A stretch of DNA of 64,000 nucleotides from Pseudolabrys sp. (GTDB taxonomy: Bacteria; Pseudomonadota; Alphaproteobacteria; Rhizobiales; Xanthobacteraceae), in assembly GCA_022841665.1 (NCBI GenBank), contig JALHRB010000002.1, positions 124,001-188,000 of the forward strand, written 5' to 3'. Below are positions 33,981-42,477 of this stretch, in pieces. The notes under the pieces are model-generated. The model saw nothing but the letters and a program-made list of their open reading frames with translations. It did no database searches and was not told the origin of the DNA. Within the stretch, counting starts at the first letter, position 1, and each line of letters opens with the position of its first letter. The position numbers were made by a program, and so were the translations under genes.

Positions 33981-34012
33981 AACGCCCGGCCTTTGCGCCG
34001 GGCGTTTCGTTT
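33981..34012 (+). terminator. Rho-independent terminator after fdhC
   Basis: AACGCCCGGC (33981-33990), loop CTTTGC and GCCGGGCGTT (33997-34006) form a perfect 10-bp stem, followed by TCGTTT. It closes the fdh operon 24 bp after the fdhC stop; mobB starts 35 bp later. Confidence 0.8.
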
Positions 34013-34046
34013 GCCGAGCGCGGCCCGCGCGGCCTATATAGACACC

Positions 34047-34571
34047 ATGCGTATCATCGGTCTGGCCGGCTGGAGCGGCTCGGGCAAAACCACCCTGATC
34101 AAAAAGCTGATCCCGCGCCTGATCGCGCGCGGGGTGAGCGTGTCCACGCTCAAGCACGCCCATCACGGCTTCGATCTCGACCAGCCCGGCAAGGATAGCT
34201 TCTTCCACCGCGCCGCCGGCGCCACGGAAGTCATCATCTCCTCGGGCAAGCGCTGGGCCATTTTGCACGAGCTGCGCGAAGAGCCGGAGTGGGATTTGCC
34301 GCATCTGGTGGCCAAGATGTCGCCGGTCGACCTGGTGCTGGTCGAGGGCTTCAAGCGCGACGCCTTCCCCAAGCTCGAGATCCACCGCGCCGAGAACGGC
34401 AAGCCGCTGATCCACCCGGACGACCCGCATATCGTGGCGATCGCGGCCAACGTGCCCTTGCCGCAGGCCAAGGTGCCGGTGGTCGATCTCGACGCCGTCG
34501 AGGCCATCGCCGACCTGCTGCTCAAGCAGGCCGTGCCGGTGGCCGAGGCGGGGGCGGTGCGGAGCGGCTGA
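34047..34571 (+). CDS. mobB: Molybdopterin-guanine dinucleotide biosynthesis protein MobB
   Basis: A 174-residue P-loop GTPase-like protein. GWSGSGKTTLIKKLIPRL has the Walker A at residues 8-15, then KHAHHGFDLDQPGKDSFFHRAAGA, and LVEGFKRDAFPKLEIHR. MobB assists MobA in attaching GMP to molybdopterin, giving the MGD cofactor needed by formate dehydrogenase. ATG 34047 is chosen because MRIIGLAGWSGSGKTT is the family start. Its stop overlaps the moeA ATG by one base (TGATG). Confidence 0.93.
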   Translation: MRIIGLAGWSGSGKTTLIKKLIPRLIARGVSVSTLKHAHHGFDLDQPGKDSFFHRAAGATEVIISSGKRWAILHELREEPEWDLPHLVAKMSPVDLVLVEGFKRDAFPKLEIHRAENGKPLIHPDDPHIVAIAANVPLPQAKVPVVDLDAVEAIADLLLKQAVPVAEAGAVRSG

Positions 34572-35842
34572 TGGCGCAGCTCACCGACGACTGCTTCGCC
34601 TTCTCCGGCCCGCTGCTGCGGCTCGACGACATGGAGCGGCTGATCGGCGAGCGCATTTCCCCGGTGGCGGAGACCGAGCGCGTGCCGTTGCGCGGCGCGC
34701 GCGCCCGCGTCGCCGCCGTGGACGTGGTCGCGCCGGTCGACCTGCCGCCCTTCGATAATTCCGCCGTCGACGGCTATGCCGTGCGCCATGCCGACCTCAG
34801 CCCCGACGGCGACACGCGGCTGCGCATCGCCGGCCGGCTGATGGCGGGCGCGGGCGCCGCGCCGACGGTCAAGCCGGGCGAGGCGATCCGCATCTTCACC
34901 GGCGCCGCCATGCCGGCCGGCGCCGACACCGTGTTCATGCAGGAGGATGTCACGGTCGAGGGCGATGCCGTCGTCGTCCCGAAAGGGCTCAAGCGCGGGT
35001 CCAACCGGCGCCTGGCGGGCGAGGACGTGCCCGAGGGCCGGGTGGTGCTGGCAGCCGGCACCGTGCTGGAGCCGCAACATGTCGCGCTGGCCGCCGCGCT
35101 CGGCATCGCCGCGCTTGAGGTGCGGCGCAAGCTGAAGGTCGCGATCTTCTCCACCGGCGACGAGGTGGTCGAACCGGGCTCGGCCCGCGCCGGTGCGGCC
35201 ATCTACGACGCCAACCGCTATCTGCTCGGCGAGCTGCTGGAGCGCCTCGGCGCCGAGGTCACCGACCTCGGCATCCTGGCGGACGATCCGGCCCCGCTGG
35301 CGGCCGCGCTGCAGGCGGCCGCCGCCGGCCACGACCTCATCGTCACGTCAGGCGGGGTATCGACCGGCGAGGCCGACTATGTGCGCAGCGCGGTCGAGCG
35401 CGTCGGCTCGCTGGTGTTCTGGCGCGTCGCCATCAAGCCGGGCAGGCCAGTGGCGTTGGGTGTCATCCGCGGCGCCGGCGGCCACAGCGCGGCCTTCGTG
35501 GGATTGCCGGGCAATCCGGTGGCCGTTTTCGTCACGTTCGTGAAAGTGGTGAAGCCGCTGCTGCGGCGGCTGTCCGGCGCGCTGCCACAGAAGCTGGTGC
35601 CGCTGCCGGTGCGTTCGGCCTTCGCCTACAAGAAGAAGAAAGACCGCCGCGAATATGTGCGGGTCGCGCTGCGGCGCGGCGCCGACGGCGAATGGGAGGC
35701 GGTCAAGCACCCGCAGGACGGCGCGGGCGTCCTCACCTCGCTGACCGAGACGGACGGGCTCCTGGAATTCCCCGAGGACGTCACCGGCATCGAGCCGGGC
35801 GCCCGCGTCGGCTTCATCAGCTACGCGGCGCTGATGGGGTGA
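34571..35842 (+). CDS. moeA: Molybdopterin molybdotransferase MoeA
   Basis: A 423-residue canonical MoeA. The motifs are intact: DLPPFDNSAVDGYAVRHAD, GAAMPAGADTVFMQED, VAIFSTGDEVVEPG, VTSGGVSTGEADYV and GLPGNPVAVFVTF. It inserts molybdate (or tungstate) into MPT-AMP. Compared with the two MoeA-like proteins at 17.6-20.7 kb, this one keeps every signature and is probably the housekeeping enzyme. Coupled to mobB by a one-base overlap; the small membrane protein gene follows on the other strand. Confidence 0.93.
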   Translation: MAQLTDDCFAFSGPLLRLDDMERLIGERISPVAETERVPLRGARARVAAVDVVAPVDLPPFDNSAVDGYAVRHADLSPDGDTRLRIAGRLMAGAGAAPTVKPGEAIRIFTGAAMPAGADTVFMQEDVTVEGDAVVVPKGLKRGSNRRLAGEDVPEGRVVLAAGTVLEPQHVALAAALGIAALEVRRKLKVAIFSTGDEVVEPGSARAGAAIYDANRYLLGELLERLGAEVTDLGILADDPAPLAAALQAAAAGHDLIVTSGGVSTGEADYVRSAVERVGSLVFWRVAIKPGRPVALGVIRGAGGHSAAFVGLPGNPVAVFVTFVKVVKPLLRRLSGALPQKLVPLPVRSAFAYKKKKDRREYVRVALRRGADGEWEAVKHPQDGAGVLTSLTETDGLLEFPEDVTGIEPGARVGFISYAALMG

Positions 35843-35846
35843 GGGC

Positions 35847-35978
35847 TTAGGCGCCCAGCCGCACGCCGCTCGGGCTCGAATAGGCTCGGTCGGCCGGCTC
35901 CTGCATGCTGTTGAGCACGACGCCGCCGACAACCGCGATCAAGATCGCCGCTGCGCAAGCCATCAGGAAGGTCTTCAT
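35847..35978 (-). CDS. Small single-pass membrane protein (43 aa)
   Basis: A 43-residue ORF on the minus strand: MKTFLMACAAAILIAVVGGV, then VLNSMQEPADRAYSSPSGVR. One hydrophobic segment (residues ~4-24) is followed by a short soluble tail. AGGAG sits seven bases before the ATG at 35978, an excellent ribosome site. Closely similar small proteins, with one N-terminal membrane segment and a PADxAYS/T-type tail, are common in Bradyrhizobium relatives, as I recall. Function unknown. Confidence 0.72.
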   Translation of the reverse strand: MKTFLMACAAAILIAVVGGVVLNSMQEPADRAYSSPSGVRLGA

Positions 35979-36067
35979 TTTCCGGCTCCTCTCCCAAACC
36001 CGTTTTTATAACTATACCAAATTATGGCCGCGGGGTGAGTCCCGCAATGCGTTATTCCGCCGCTCGC

Positions 36068-36700
36068 TCAGCTATGGTGCAGTGCAATGGCAGCCGCCCG
36101 GGCGGCGTCTTCCGGCGTGTTGACGTTGAAAAAGGGATCGATCGGCTCGGCCGGCCAGTCGGCGATGGCGACACCGTGCCGGGCGGTCCACACCTCGATC
36201 TTGCGCAGGTCTTCCCCGGTCAGCGCCTTGCGCAGGTCCTCGCGCAGCGCCAGCGGCCACAGGCCGACCACCGGGTGCCGCCATTCGCCCGAGCGCGCGC
36301 AGGCGAGCGGCACGCCGGCCCCCATCGCCCGGCGGGCTTCGTGCAGCCGTTCGACCAGGTCGTCGGGCAGGAACGGGCAGTCGCCCGGCACGCTCACCAT
36401 CCACTCGATGCCGTTGTCCTGCGCCTTGAGCCAGTCGAGCCCCGCCAGGATGCCGGCCAGCGGGCCGGGGTAGCCTTCCACGTTGTCGGGCACGACGGTC
36501 AGCCCGGTGTCGGCGAAGCGGGCCGGGTCGCCATTGGCGTTGATGATGATGCCGGTGCATTGCCCGGACAAAGTCGCGATCACCCGATCGAGGATGCTGA
36601 CGCCGCCGATCTCGATGCGCGCTTTGTCGCCGCCGCCCATGCGGCGCGCGAGCCCGCCGGCCAGGACGAGGCCGAGGGTGGGGGGAGGAGGGGCGTTCAT
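36068..36700 (-). CDS. mobA: Molybdenum cofactor guanylyltransferase MobA
   Basis: A 210-residue nucleotidyltransferase. The N-terminal GTP-binding motif is [17 protein letters not shown] (GGxSxRMGxxK type). [20 protein letters not shown] is the metal-binding PxDxPF block, and the C-terminus has FFNVNTPED. It couples MPT to GMP to make MGD for formate dehydrogenase. On the minus strand, next to fdhD upstream and separated by a palindromic repeat. Confidence 0.93.
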   Translation of the reverse strand: MNAPPPPTLGLVLAGGLARRMGGGDKARIEIGGVSILDRVIATLSGQCTGIIINANGDPARFADTGLTVVPDNVEGYPGPLAGILAGLDWLKAQDNGIEWMVSVPGDCPFLPDDLVERLHEARRAMGAGVPLACARSGEWRHPVVGLWPLALREDLRKALTGEDLRKIEVWTARHGVAIADWPAEPIDPFFNVNTPEDAARAAAIALHHS

Positions 36701-36756
36701 GCGGCGTATGTAAGCTGGGCAGCGCGATTAGTGAATGTGCAAAGCAGCCGCGATCT

Positions 36757-36908
36757 CTCTTTCCCTCTCCCCTGGTGGGAGAGGGTGCCCGAACGAAGCG
36801 AGGGCGGGTGAGGGGGAAGGTGACTATCGGGAAGCCTGCGCCCCCTCACCCGGCTCGTGTTCGCTATCGCTCCGCACTCGCCACCCTCTCCCACAAGGGG
36901 AGAGGGCA
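36757..36908. repeat. Intergenic palindromic (REP-like) element
   Basis: The gap between mobA and fdhD holds long inverted repeats. CCTCTCCCC..GGGAGAGGGTG near 36765-36790 pairs with CACCCTCTCCC..GGGGAGAGGG near 36880-36908, with a GAGGGGG/CCCCCTC pair inside. The organisation resembles the element at 25.9 kb. No coding potential of its own. Confidence 0.7.
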
Positions 36909-36940
36909 AGCGAGCAAGCGGCCCGCTCACGCCGAACGCC

Positions 36941-37819
36941 TCAATCATCCACCGCCGCCTTGCGCCGGTGCTTCGCGCTTTCCTCCGCGACCTTGTCGAG
37001 GTCCTGGTCGAACACGATGCGGTCCTCGCCGGCCAGCGCGACGAAGCGTTTTCCGCGCGCGCGCCCGATCAGCGTCAGGTTGGCCTTGCGCGCCAGCTCG
37101 ACGCCCCAGGCGGTGAAGCCCGAGCGCGAGATCAGGATCGGGATGCCCATGCGCACGGTCTTGATCACCATCTCGGAGGTCAGCCGTCCGGTGGTGTAGA
37201 AGATTTTGTCGCCCGCCGGCACCTTCTCCTTGAACATCCAGCCGGCGATCTTGTCGACCGCGTTGTGGCGGCCGACGTCCTCCATGTAGACCAGCGGCCG
37301 GTCTTGCCGCGCCAGCACGCAGCCGTGGATGGCGCCGGCCTCGAGATAGAGCGACGGCGTGGTGTTGATCTTGTGCGTCAGCGCGTAGAGCCACGACGTG
37401 CGCAGCGGCGCCTTCGGCAGCTCGACCCCCTCCAGCGCCTCCATCAGGTCGCCGAACACGGTGCCCTGCGCGCAGCCCGAGGTCTGCACCTTCTTCTTCA
37501 GCTTCTTCTCGTAATTGGTTTTGCGCTTGGTGCGCACCACCACCACCGCCAGCTCCTCGTCGTAATCGACGCCGGTCACGACGTCGTCCGGCAGCAGCAT
37601 GTGCTGGTTCAAGAGGTAGCCGATCGCCAGGTATTCCGGGTAGTCGCCGATCGTCATCGCGGTGACGATCTCCTGGCCGTTCAGGAAGATCGTGAGCGCG
37701 CGCTCGACCGTGACCGAGGTCTCGATTCTAGCCCCGGTCTGGTCGATGCCGCTGACGCGCTCGGTCAGCCGCGGGTCGGCCGGGTCGGGCCGGATGATGT
37801 AGTCGTCGTTTTGGCTCAT
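36941..37819 (-). CDS. fdhD: Formate dehydrogenase accessory sulfurtransferase FdhD
   Basis: A 292-residue FdhD. It has ERALTIFLNGQEIVTAMTIGDYPEYLAIGYLLNQ, VYMEDVGRHNAVDKIAG, TGRLTSEMVIKT and SRSGFTAWGVELARKANLTLIGRARG. FdhD binds the Mo-bisMGD cofactor and passes sulfur from a cysteine desulfurase to it. The usual CGxCG pair in the mobile loop is replaced here by TSGCAQGTVFGD with a single Cys. ATG 37819 (MSQNDDYIIRPDP) is chosen; the longer frame upstream is not conserved. Confidence 0.9.
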   Translation of the reverse strand: MSQNDDYIIRPDPADPRLTERVSGIDQTGARIETSVTVERALTIFLNGQEIVTAMTIGDYPEYLAIGYLLNQHMLLPDDVVTGVDYDEELAVVVVRTKRKTNYEKKLKKKVQTSGCAQGTVFGDLMEALEGVELPKAPLRTSWLYALTHKINTTPSLYLEAGAIHGCVLARQDRPLVYMEDVGRHNAVDKIAGWMFKEKVPAGDKIFYTTGRLTSEMVIKTVRMGIPILISRSGFTAWGVELARKANLTLIGRARGKRFVALAGEDRIVFDQDLDKVAEESAKHRRKAAVDD

Positions 37820-37965
37820 GGTCGCCTTATAGCAGACCTCCCGCCGAGGGCTGAACCCGTCTTGGTAAATGGGCCCTGAACGCGGCCGCTGCAATTTCGA
37901 GGTCCATTTTCGCGCGATTTCAAGAGCTGCGGCCCCACAATGGCTTCGGAACAAGGGGGTTGCCC

Positions 37966-38184
37966 ATGAGACTGCTGATGCTTTCCCTCGCGGTGCTGGC
38001 CTGGAGCGGAGGGCCGATCGTCACGCCCAAGCCGGCCCCGCTGGCGGCCGCGCCGGCGCAAGAATCCATGCAGGCGGCGGAAGCCGAATTCGACGCCCTG
38101 CACGCGCAGGCGCGCGCTGCGCTCGAGCGCCTGCGCCAGGCGCAGGCCCAGCGACTGGCCATGGCCGAGTCCGCCGCGCTCTGA
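37966..38184 (+). CDS. Small exported hypothetical protein (72 aa)
   Basis: A 72-residue protein with a signal peptide (MRLLMLSLAVLAWSGG) and an Ala/Glu/Gln-rich helical remainder (AAEAEFDALHAQARAALERLRQ) that could form a coiled coil. ATG 37966 is chosen over TTG 37960, with an AAGGGGG stretch just upstream. It converges on tupA. I do not recognise a family; Rhizobiales small periplasmic proteins of this composition are frequent. Confidence 0.5.
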   Translation: MRLLMLSLAVLAWSGGPIVTPKPAPLAAAPAQESMQAAEAEFDALHAQARAALERLRQAQAQRLAMAESAAL

Positions 38185-38224
38185 GGCTATCTAAGAACCA
38201 CGAGCGGAAAAGCGAGCGCGCGCA

Positions 38225-39055
38225 TCACGCGCTCGGGTCCTTGGCGTTGGTGTAGAAAAGCTGCTCGCCGTTGATCTTGTAGCTGGCGATCGCCTTCTGG
38301 CCTTCGTCCGAGACCAGCCAGTCGATGAAGGCCTGGCCGTAGTCCTTTTTCACGTTCGCATGCTTGGCCGGGTTCACCAGCATCACGCCGTACTGGTTGA
38401 ACAGGCGCTTGTCGCCTTCCACCGCGATGGCGAGGTCGCCGCGGTTCTTGAACGAGATCCACGTCGCGCGATCCGCCAGCACATAGGCGTTGCCGGCCGA
38501 CGCCGTGTTGAGCGCGGCGCCCATGCCCTGGCCGATCGACTTGTACCAGGCGCCCTTGTCCTTCTCGATGTCGATACCGGCGGCTTTCCAGAGGTTGAGC
38601 TCGGCCGAATGCGTGCCGGACTTGTCGCCGCGCGAGATGAACGAGGCCTGCTTGGCCATGATCTGCTTGAGCGCGGCGCCGACGTCCTTCATGCCCTTGA
38701 TGCCGGCCGGGTCGCTCTTCGGCCCGATCAGCACGAAGTCGTTGTACATCACCGGGAAGCGCTTCACGCCGAAGCCGTCGGCGACGAATTTTTCCTCTTG
38801 CGCCTTGGCGTGCACGAACACCACGTCGGCGTCGCCGCGCCGGCCGGTGTCGAGCGCCTGGCCGGTGCCCTGCGACAAGACCTTCACCTCGATGCCGGTC
38901 TTGGCCTTGAACAACGGCAGGATGTGGCCGAACAGCCCTGAGTCCTGCGTCGAGGTGGTCGACGACACGACGATGGATTTTTCCTGCGCCGTCGCGGGCG
39001 CGATGGCGGCTAGGCCGAGCGCGACGGCGGCGATCAGTGAGCGGCGGTTGAGCAT
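38225..39055 (-). CDS. tupA: Tungstate/molybdate ABC transporter substrate-binding protein
   Basis: A 276-residue periplasmic protein with a signal peptide (RRSLIAAVALGLAAIAPATAQ). The mature part begins with IVVSSTTSTQDSGLFGHILP, the TupA signature; the TTSTQDSG segment binds the oxyanion. Later blocks are DADVVFVHAKAQEEKFVADG, FISRGDKSGTHSAELNLW, and FNQYGVMLVNPAKH. TupA proteins bind tungstate with very high affinity and discriminate against molybdate, though some bind both. ATG 39055 leads directly into the signal peptide. Third gene of tupB-tupC-tupA after a palindromic repeat. Confidence 0.9.
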   Translation of the reverse strand: MLNRRSLIAAVALGLAAIAPATAQEKSIVVSSTTSTQDSGLFGHILPLFKAKTGIEVKVLSQGTGQALDTGRRGDADVVFVHAKAQEEKFVADGFGVKRFPVMYNDFVLIGPKSDPAGIKGMKDVGAALKQIMAKQASFISRGDKSGTHSAELNLWKAAGIDIEKDKGAWYKSIGQGMGAALNTASAGNAYVLADRATWISFKNRGDLAIAVEGDKRLFNQYGVMLVNPAKHANVKKDYGQAFIDWLVSDEGQKAIASYKINGEQLFYTNAKDPSA

Positions 39056-39089
39056 GCGACATCCTCCATTTTGTGTTCTCTCGTTCTTG

Positions 39090-39178
39090 TCATGGCCGGG
39101 CTTGACCCGGCCATCTCGCTTAGGCGGGTACCGTGCCCTCTTCATCGGGATCGCCGGGACAGGCCCGGCGATGACAAA
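39090..39178. repeat. Pair of extragenic palindromes between tupC and tupA
   Basis: ATGGCCGGG-CTTGA-CCCGGCCAT forms a perfect inverted repeat, and ATCGCCGGG-ACAGG-CCCGGCGAT a second one 40 bp on. Both are typical Rhizobiales extragenic palindromes. They separate tupA from tupC and could affect relative expression. Confidence 0.75.
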
Positions 39179-39186
39179 TTCAAAAC

Positions 39187-39924
39187 TCACACCAGCAATT
39201 CGCCGGCGATGAATTTGCGCGCCTCTTGCGTGCGCGGCTGCGCGAAGAATTGCGCCGCCGGCGTATGCTCGAGCAGCCGCCCGCGGTGCAGCAGCACGAC
39301 GTCGCCCGCGAGCCGTTTGGCCTGGCCGAGATCGTGCGTCGACATGACAACCTTGACGCCGCGCGCGGCGACCGCGCGCACGATGTCCTCGATCGCCTTG
39401 GTGGCGGCGGGGTCGAGACTGGCCGCCGGCTCGTCGAGCAGCAGCAGCGCGGGATTGCGGGCGAGCGCGCGCGCCAGCGCCAGCCGCTGCTGCTCGCCGC
39501 CGGACAGGCGCCGGGCCGGGCGGGCTGCAAATTTCTCGAGCCCGACCAGCGCCAGTAGTTCCTCGATGCGCGCGGCGCGCTGCGCGCGCGGCACGCCGGC
39601 CGCCGCCAGCGCGTAACGGACATTGCCCGCCGCGCTGCGCCGGAGCATGGCCGGCCGCTGGAACAGGATGGCGCGGCGGTCGGGCGCCGCCTGCTCGCGG
39701 CCGCCCCAGGTGACGCGCCCGCTCGTGAGCGGCAGCAGGCCCATGGCGGCGCGCAGCAGCGTGGTTTTTCCGGCGCCGTTCGGCCCGATCAGGACGGTCG
39801 GCGGTCCCGCCGAGAATGTCAGCGACAAACCGTCGAGGATCGCCACCTCGCCGGCGAGGATCCGCGCTTCTACGAGCATTAACGGCAGGTCGGAAGCGGG
39901 TGCGCGCATGAGATCAGCCCGCAT
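39187..39924 (-). CDS. tupC: Tungstate ABC transporter ATP-binding protein
   Basis: A 245-residue ABC ATPase. Walker A is LIGPNGAGKTTLLRA, the signature is RLSGGEQQRLALARAL, and Walker B is LLLLDEPAASLDP, followed by the switch His in VVMSTHDLGQA. It powers TupB. The ATG at 39924 overlaps the tupB end by ~11 bp; a second Met five codons later is an alternative start. Third-position composition and spacing indicate translational coupling to tupB. Confidence 0.88.
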   Translation of the reverse strand: MRADLMRAPASDLPLMLVEARILAGEVAILDGLSLTFSAGPPTVLIGPNGAGKTTLLRAAMGLLPLTSGRVTWGGREQAAPDRRAILFQRPAMLRRSAAGNVRYALAAAGVPRAQRAARIEELLALVGLEKFAARPARRLSGGEQQRLALARALARNPALLLLDEPAASLDPAATKAIEDIVRAVAARGVKVVMSTHDLGQAKRLAGDVVLLHRGRLLEHTPAAQFFAQPRTQEARKFIAGELLV

Positions 39925-40606
39925 AGCGTTCGCCGGCCCGGCGCGCGCCCCAGGCCAGCGCGTTGATTAAAATCACGATGGAAATCAGCACGATGCCGAG
40001 CCCGATCGCGAGCGGCAGGTCGCCTTTGGAGGTCTCCAGCGCGATCGCCGTGGTCATGGTGCGCGTGAAACCCTCGATATTGCCGCCCACCACGATGATG
40101 GCGCCGACTTCCGCCGCCGCGCGGCCGAATCCTGCAAGCAATGCAGTGACTAAGCTGAAGCGCGCGTCCCACACCAGCGTCGCCACCCGGCGGGCCGGGC
40201 CGATATTCATGGCGGCGAGCTCCTCGCGGTACTCGACCCAGAGGTCCTCGATGGTCTGCCGGGTCAGCGCCGCGATGATCGGCGCCACCAGCACCGTCTG
40301 CGCGATCACCATGGCCTGCGGCGTGAACAGCAGGCCCCAGGAGCCGAGCGGCCCCGAACGCGACAACAGCAGGAAGATGGCCAGCCCGACGACCACCGGC
40401 GGCAGGCCCATCATCGCGTTCAGCACCACGATGACCGCCTCGCGGCCGCGAAAGCGCGTCAAGGCCAGAAGCGCGCCCGCCGGCACGCCGATCAACGCGG
40501 CGAACAGGACCGCGCTCAGGCTGACCAGCAGGGACAGCCGCACGATGGCGTACAGGCCAGGATCGCCCGAGAGCACGAGGTCGAAAGCTGAAACGTCACC
40601 CGGCAT
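39914..40606 (-). CDS. tupB: Tungstate ABC transporter permease
   Basis: A 230-residue permease with about five or six transmembrane helices (LYAIVRLSLLVSLSAVLFAALIGV at the start). It carries the EAA-type loop AAMNIGPARRVATLVWD and the segment GFGRAAAEVGAIIVVGGNIEGFTRTMTTAIALETSKGDL typical of TupB/WtpB-type permeases. It forms the channel through which tungstate or molybdate enters. First gene of tupBCA; an AT-rich promoter region lies upstream. Confidence 0.88.
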   Translation of the reverse strand: MPGDVSAFDLVLSGDPGLYAIVRLSLLVSLSAVLFAALIGVPAGALLALTRFRGREAVIVVLNAMMGLPPVVVGLAIFLLLSRSGPLGSWGLLFTPQAMVIAQTVLVAPIIAALTRQTIEDLWVEYREELAAMNIGPARRVATLVWDARFSLVTALLAGFGRAAAEVGAIIVVGGNIEGFTRTMTTAIALETSKGDLPLAIGLGIVLISIVILINALAWGARRAGERYAG

Positions 40607-40659
40607 TGCTCATCCCAAAAGAAGCGGGACCTGTCCGCGGCCGGCCAAACGCGAGGCGG

Positions 40660-40745
40660 CGCGGTCGTTATTCATTCTGTGCATGTGCTCCGAGATAGGT
40701 CAATCATAGTAAAATAAACATATTTATACCTATTAGACCATAAAC
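40660..40745 (-). promoter_or_regulatory. AT-rich upstream region of tupB
   Basis: Reading the minus strand, the 140 bp before tupB contain AT-rich DNA (TATAAATATGTTTATTTTAC) and a TTGACC with CAGAAT at 18-base spacing, a moderate promoter. The AT-rich block is a candidate regulator site for Mo/W control. No exact ModE palindrome is recognised. Confidence 0.35.
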
Positions 40746-40962
40746 AGCAGGCTTTGAAGCGCCGGCCCCGGCGAGTTGTCTGGGGCGGGCCGGCGGCTAT
40801 AGTCCGCCGGCTCCCCGGCGTCCGGCCGAGGGGTCTCCGCAGGCAGCGCGCGGTTCTGGCCCGGGTCGAGGGCGCGGTGCGCCATGCGCATCTTGCTCTT
40901 GCGGAGCGGCGCATTCGCCGTCATGAGCTAGCGGCGCTGGCGCCGAGCGCCATGCCGGGTAT

Positions 40963-41140
40963 GGAGAGGTGGCCGAGTGGCTGAAGGCGCAAAAGCGCGC
41001 CTTGCGCGCGTCTTTATGCAAAAAGGCGTGCGCCGTATGAGTACCGCGTTAGGAGAGGTGGCCGAGTGGCTGAAGGCGCAAAAGCGCGCCTTGCGCGCGT
41101 CTTTATGCAAAAAGGCGTGCGCCGTATGAGTACCGCGTTA
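40963..41140 (+). repeat. Two perfect 89-bp tandem repeats, each beginning with the 5' part of tRNA-Ser
   Basis: Units at 40963-41051 and 41052-41140 read identically. Each starts with the first 29 bases of the following tRNA-Ser gene (acceptor 5' strand and D arm) and then departs into 60 bases with a GCGCGC-CTT-GCGCGC hairpin where the anticodon arm should be. The third copy of the 29-base start is the intact tRNA gene at 41141. No 3' half is present, so the units cannot be functional tRNAs. Confidence 0.92.
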
Positions 41141-41230
41141 GGAGAGGTGGCCGAGTGGCTGAAGGCGCACGCTTGGAAAGCGTGTATACGGGAAACCGTA
41201 TCGAGGGTTCGAATCCCTCTCTCTCCGCCA
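41141..41230 (+). tRNA. tRNA-Ser (anticodon GGA)
   Basis: A complete class II tRNA with a long variable arm. The acceptor stem pairs GGAGAGG with the 3' CTCTCC(G). The D arm holds GGCCGAGTGGCTGAAGGC, and the anticodon loop CTTGGAAAG has GGA, reading UCC/UCU. The variable stem is TATACGGGAAACCGTA, the T arm is GAGGGTTCGAATCCCTC, and an encoded CCA ends the gene. It lies directly after two partial copies of its own 5' portion. Confidence 0.96.
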
Positions 41231-41392
41231 TTCCGCGGAATCGCGCGGCGGCACGCTGCTTTTCGCTCTGATGCGCGAACGGCGTAACGGCGCCACCGTG
41301 CATCGGCAAGCGGAGCACTGAGGTCCAACCGTCCTGCAAGCGGCAACTTTATCGCGACCCGCCCGCAGGAGCACGCTGGTTGAGCGTCTCCT

Positions 41393-42457
41393 TTAATGCA
41401 CGACCGAGGACAATTCGCCGCTTCGGTAGCGCTGCGCCATGGCGTCAAGCTCAACGGCGCGAATTTTCGGCGCCTGGCCGGCTGAGCCGAACGCCTCGTA
41501 TCGCTCGATGCAGATCTTTTTCGTCTCGTCCATGGCCGCCTGCAGAAACTTGCGCGGATCGATCTCGCGGGAATTTTTCTTCATGGTGCGACGCATGGCG
41601 GCGGTCATGGCGAGGCGGATATCGGTATCGATGTTTACCTTACGCACGCCGTGCTTGATCCCCTCTTGGATCTCGCCGACCGGCACGCCATAGGTCTCGG
41701 CGATGTCGCCGCCATAGCAGCGAATCTCCTGCAGGAGATTTTGCGGCACCGATGATGAGCCGTGCATGACCAGATGGGTGTTGGGCAGGCGCGCATGAAT
41801 CATCTTGATGCGGTCGATGGCGAGAATGTCGCCAGTCGGCTTGCGCTTGAACTTGTAGGCGCCGTGCGAGGTGCCGATGGCGATCGCCAGCGCATCGCAT
41901 TGAGTTTCCTCGATGAAGCGCGCGGCCTCGTCGGGATCGGTCAGCAACGCCTCTTTGGTGAGCTTGCCTTCGGCGCCGTGGCCGTCCTCCTTGTCGCCGG
42001 TCAGCGTCTCCAGCGAGCCGAGGCAGCCGAGCTCGCCCTCAACTGAGACGCCGACGGCATGCGCCATGTCGACCACGCGGCGCGTTACCGCGACGTTGTA
42101 ATCGTAGTCGGCGGGCGTGCGTGCGTCTTCTTTCAGCGAGCCGTCCATCATCACCGAGGTGAAGCCCGAGCGGATCGCGGTCATGCACACGGCCGGCGTC
42201 GCGCCGTGGTCCTGGTGCATGACGATGGGGATTTCCGGATAGGCCTCAATGGCGGCGGCGACCAGATGTCGCAGGAACGGCTCGCCGGCATATTTGCGAG
42301 CGCCGGCGGAGCCTTGCAGGATCACCGGGCTCTGGGTCGTGCGCGCCGCGTCCATGATTGCCTTGATCTGCTCCATGTTGTTGACGTTGAAGGCCGGCAG
42401 GCCATAGCCCTCCTCGGCGGCATGATCGAGAAGCTGACGCATTGAGACGAGCGGCAT
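41393..42457 (-). CDS. cbbA: Class II fructose-bisphosphate aldolase (Calvin cycle)
   Basis: A 354-residue class II aldolase beginning [57 protein letters not shown] (zinc-binding His and Asp), [17 protein letters not shown] and [13 protein letters not shown] are seen, with [14 protein letters not shown] near the end. It catalyses aldol condensation of triose phosphates, and of erythrose-4-phosphate with DHAP in sedoheptulose formation. Last gene of the minus-strand operon cbbLSXFPTA, 20 bp after cbbT. Confidence 0.95.
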   Translation of the reverse strand: MPLVSMRQLLDHAAEEGYGLPAFNVNNMEQIKAIMDAARTTQSPVILQGSAGARKYAGEPFLRHLVAAAIEAYPEIPIVMHQDHGATPAVCMTAIRSGFTSVMMDGSLKEDARTPADYDYNVAVTRRVVDMAHAVGVSVEGELGCLGSLETLTGDKEDGHGAEGKLTKEALLTDPDEAARFIEETQCDALAIAIGTSHGAYKFKRKPTGDILAIDRIKMIHARLPNTHLVMHGSSSVPQNLLQEIRCYGGDIAETYGVPVGEIQEGIKHGVRKVNIDTDIRLAMTAAMRRTMKKNSREIDPRKFLQAAMDETKKICIERYEAFGSAGQAPKIRAVELDAMAQRYRSGELSSVVH

Positions 42458-42477
42458 GGTCTACTCCGTGGCAGCGT

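Noticed and set aside
40733..40924. 63-codon minus-strand ORF between tupB and the tRNA repeats
   Set aside because: Third positions look GC-rich, but there is no ribosome site and the product is low-complexity Pro/Arg/Ala; not supported enough to call.
40963..41140. CRISPR-like array
   Set aside because: The units are 89-bp perfect tandem copies with no unique spacers, and they are derived from tRNA-Ser; no cas genes are present.
41014..41454. Minus-strand frames across the tRNA-Ser region, including [14 protein letters not shown] peptides
   Set aside because: These are the well-known spurious antisense translations of tRNA-Ser genes.
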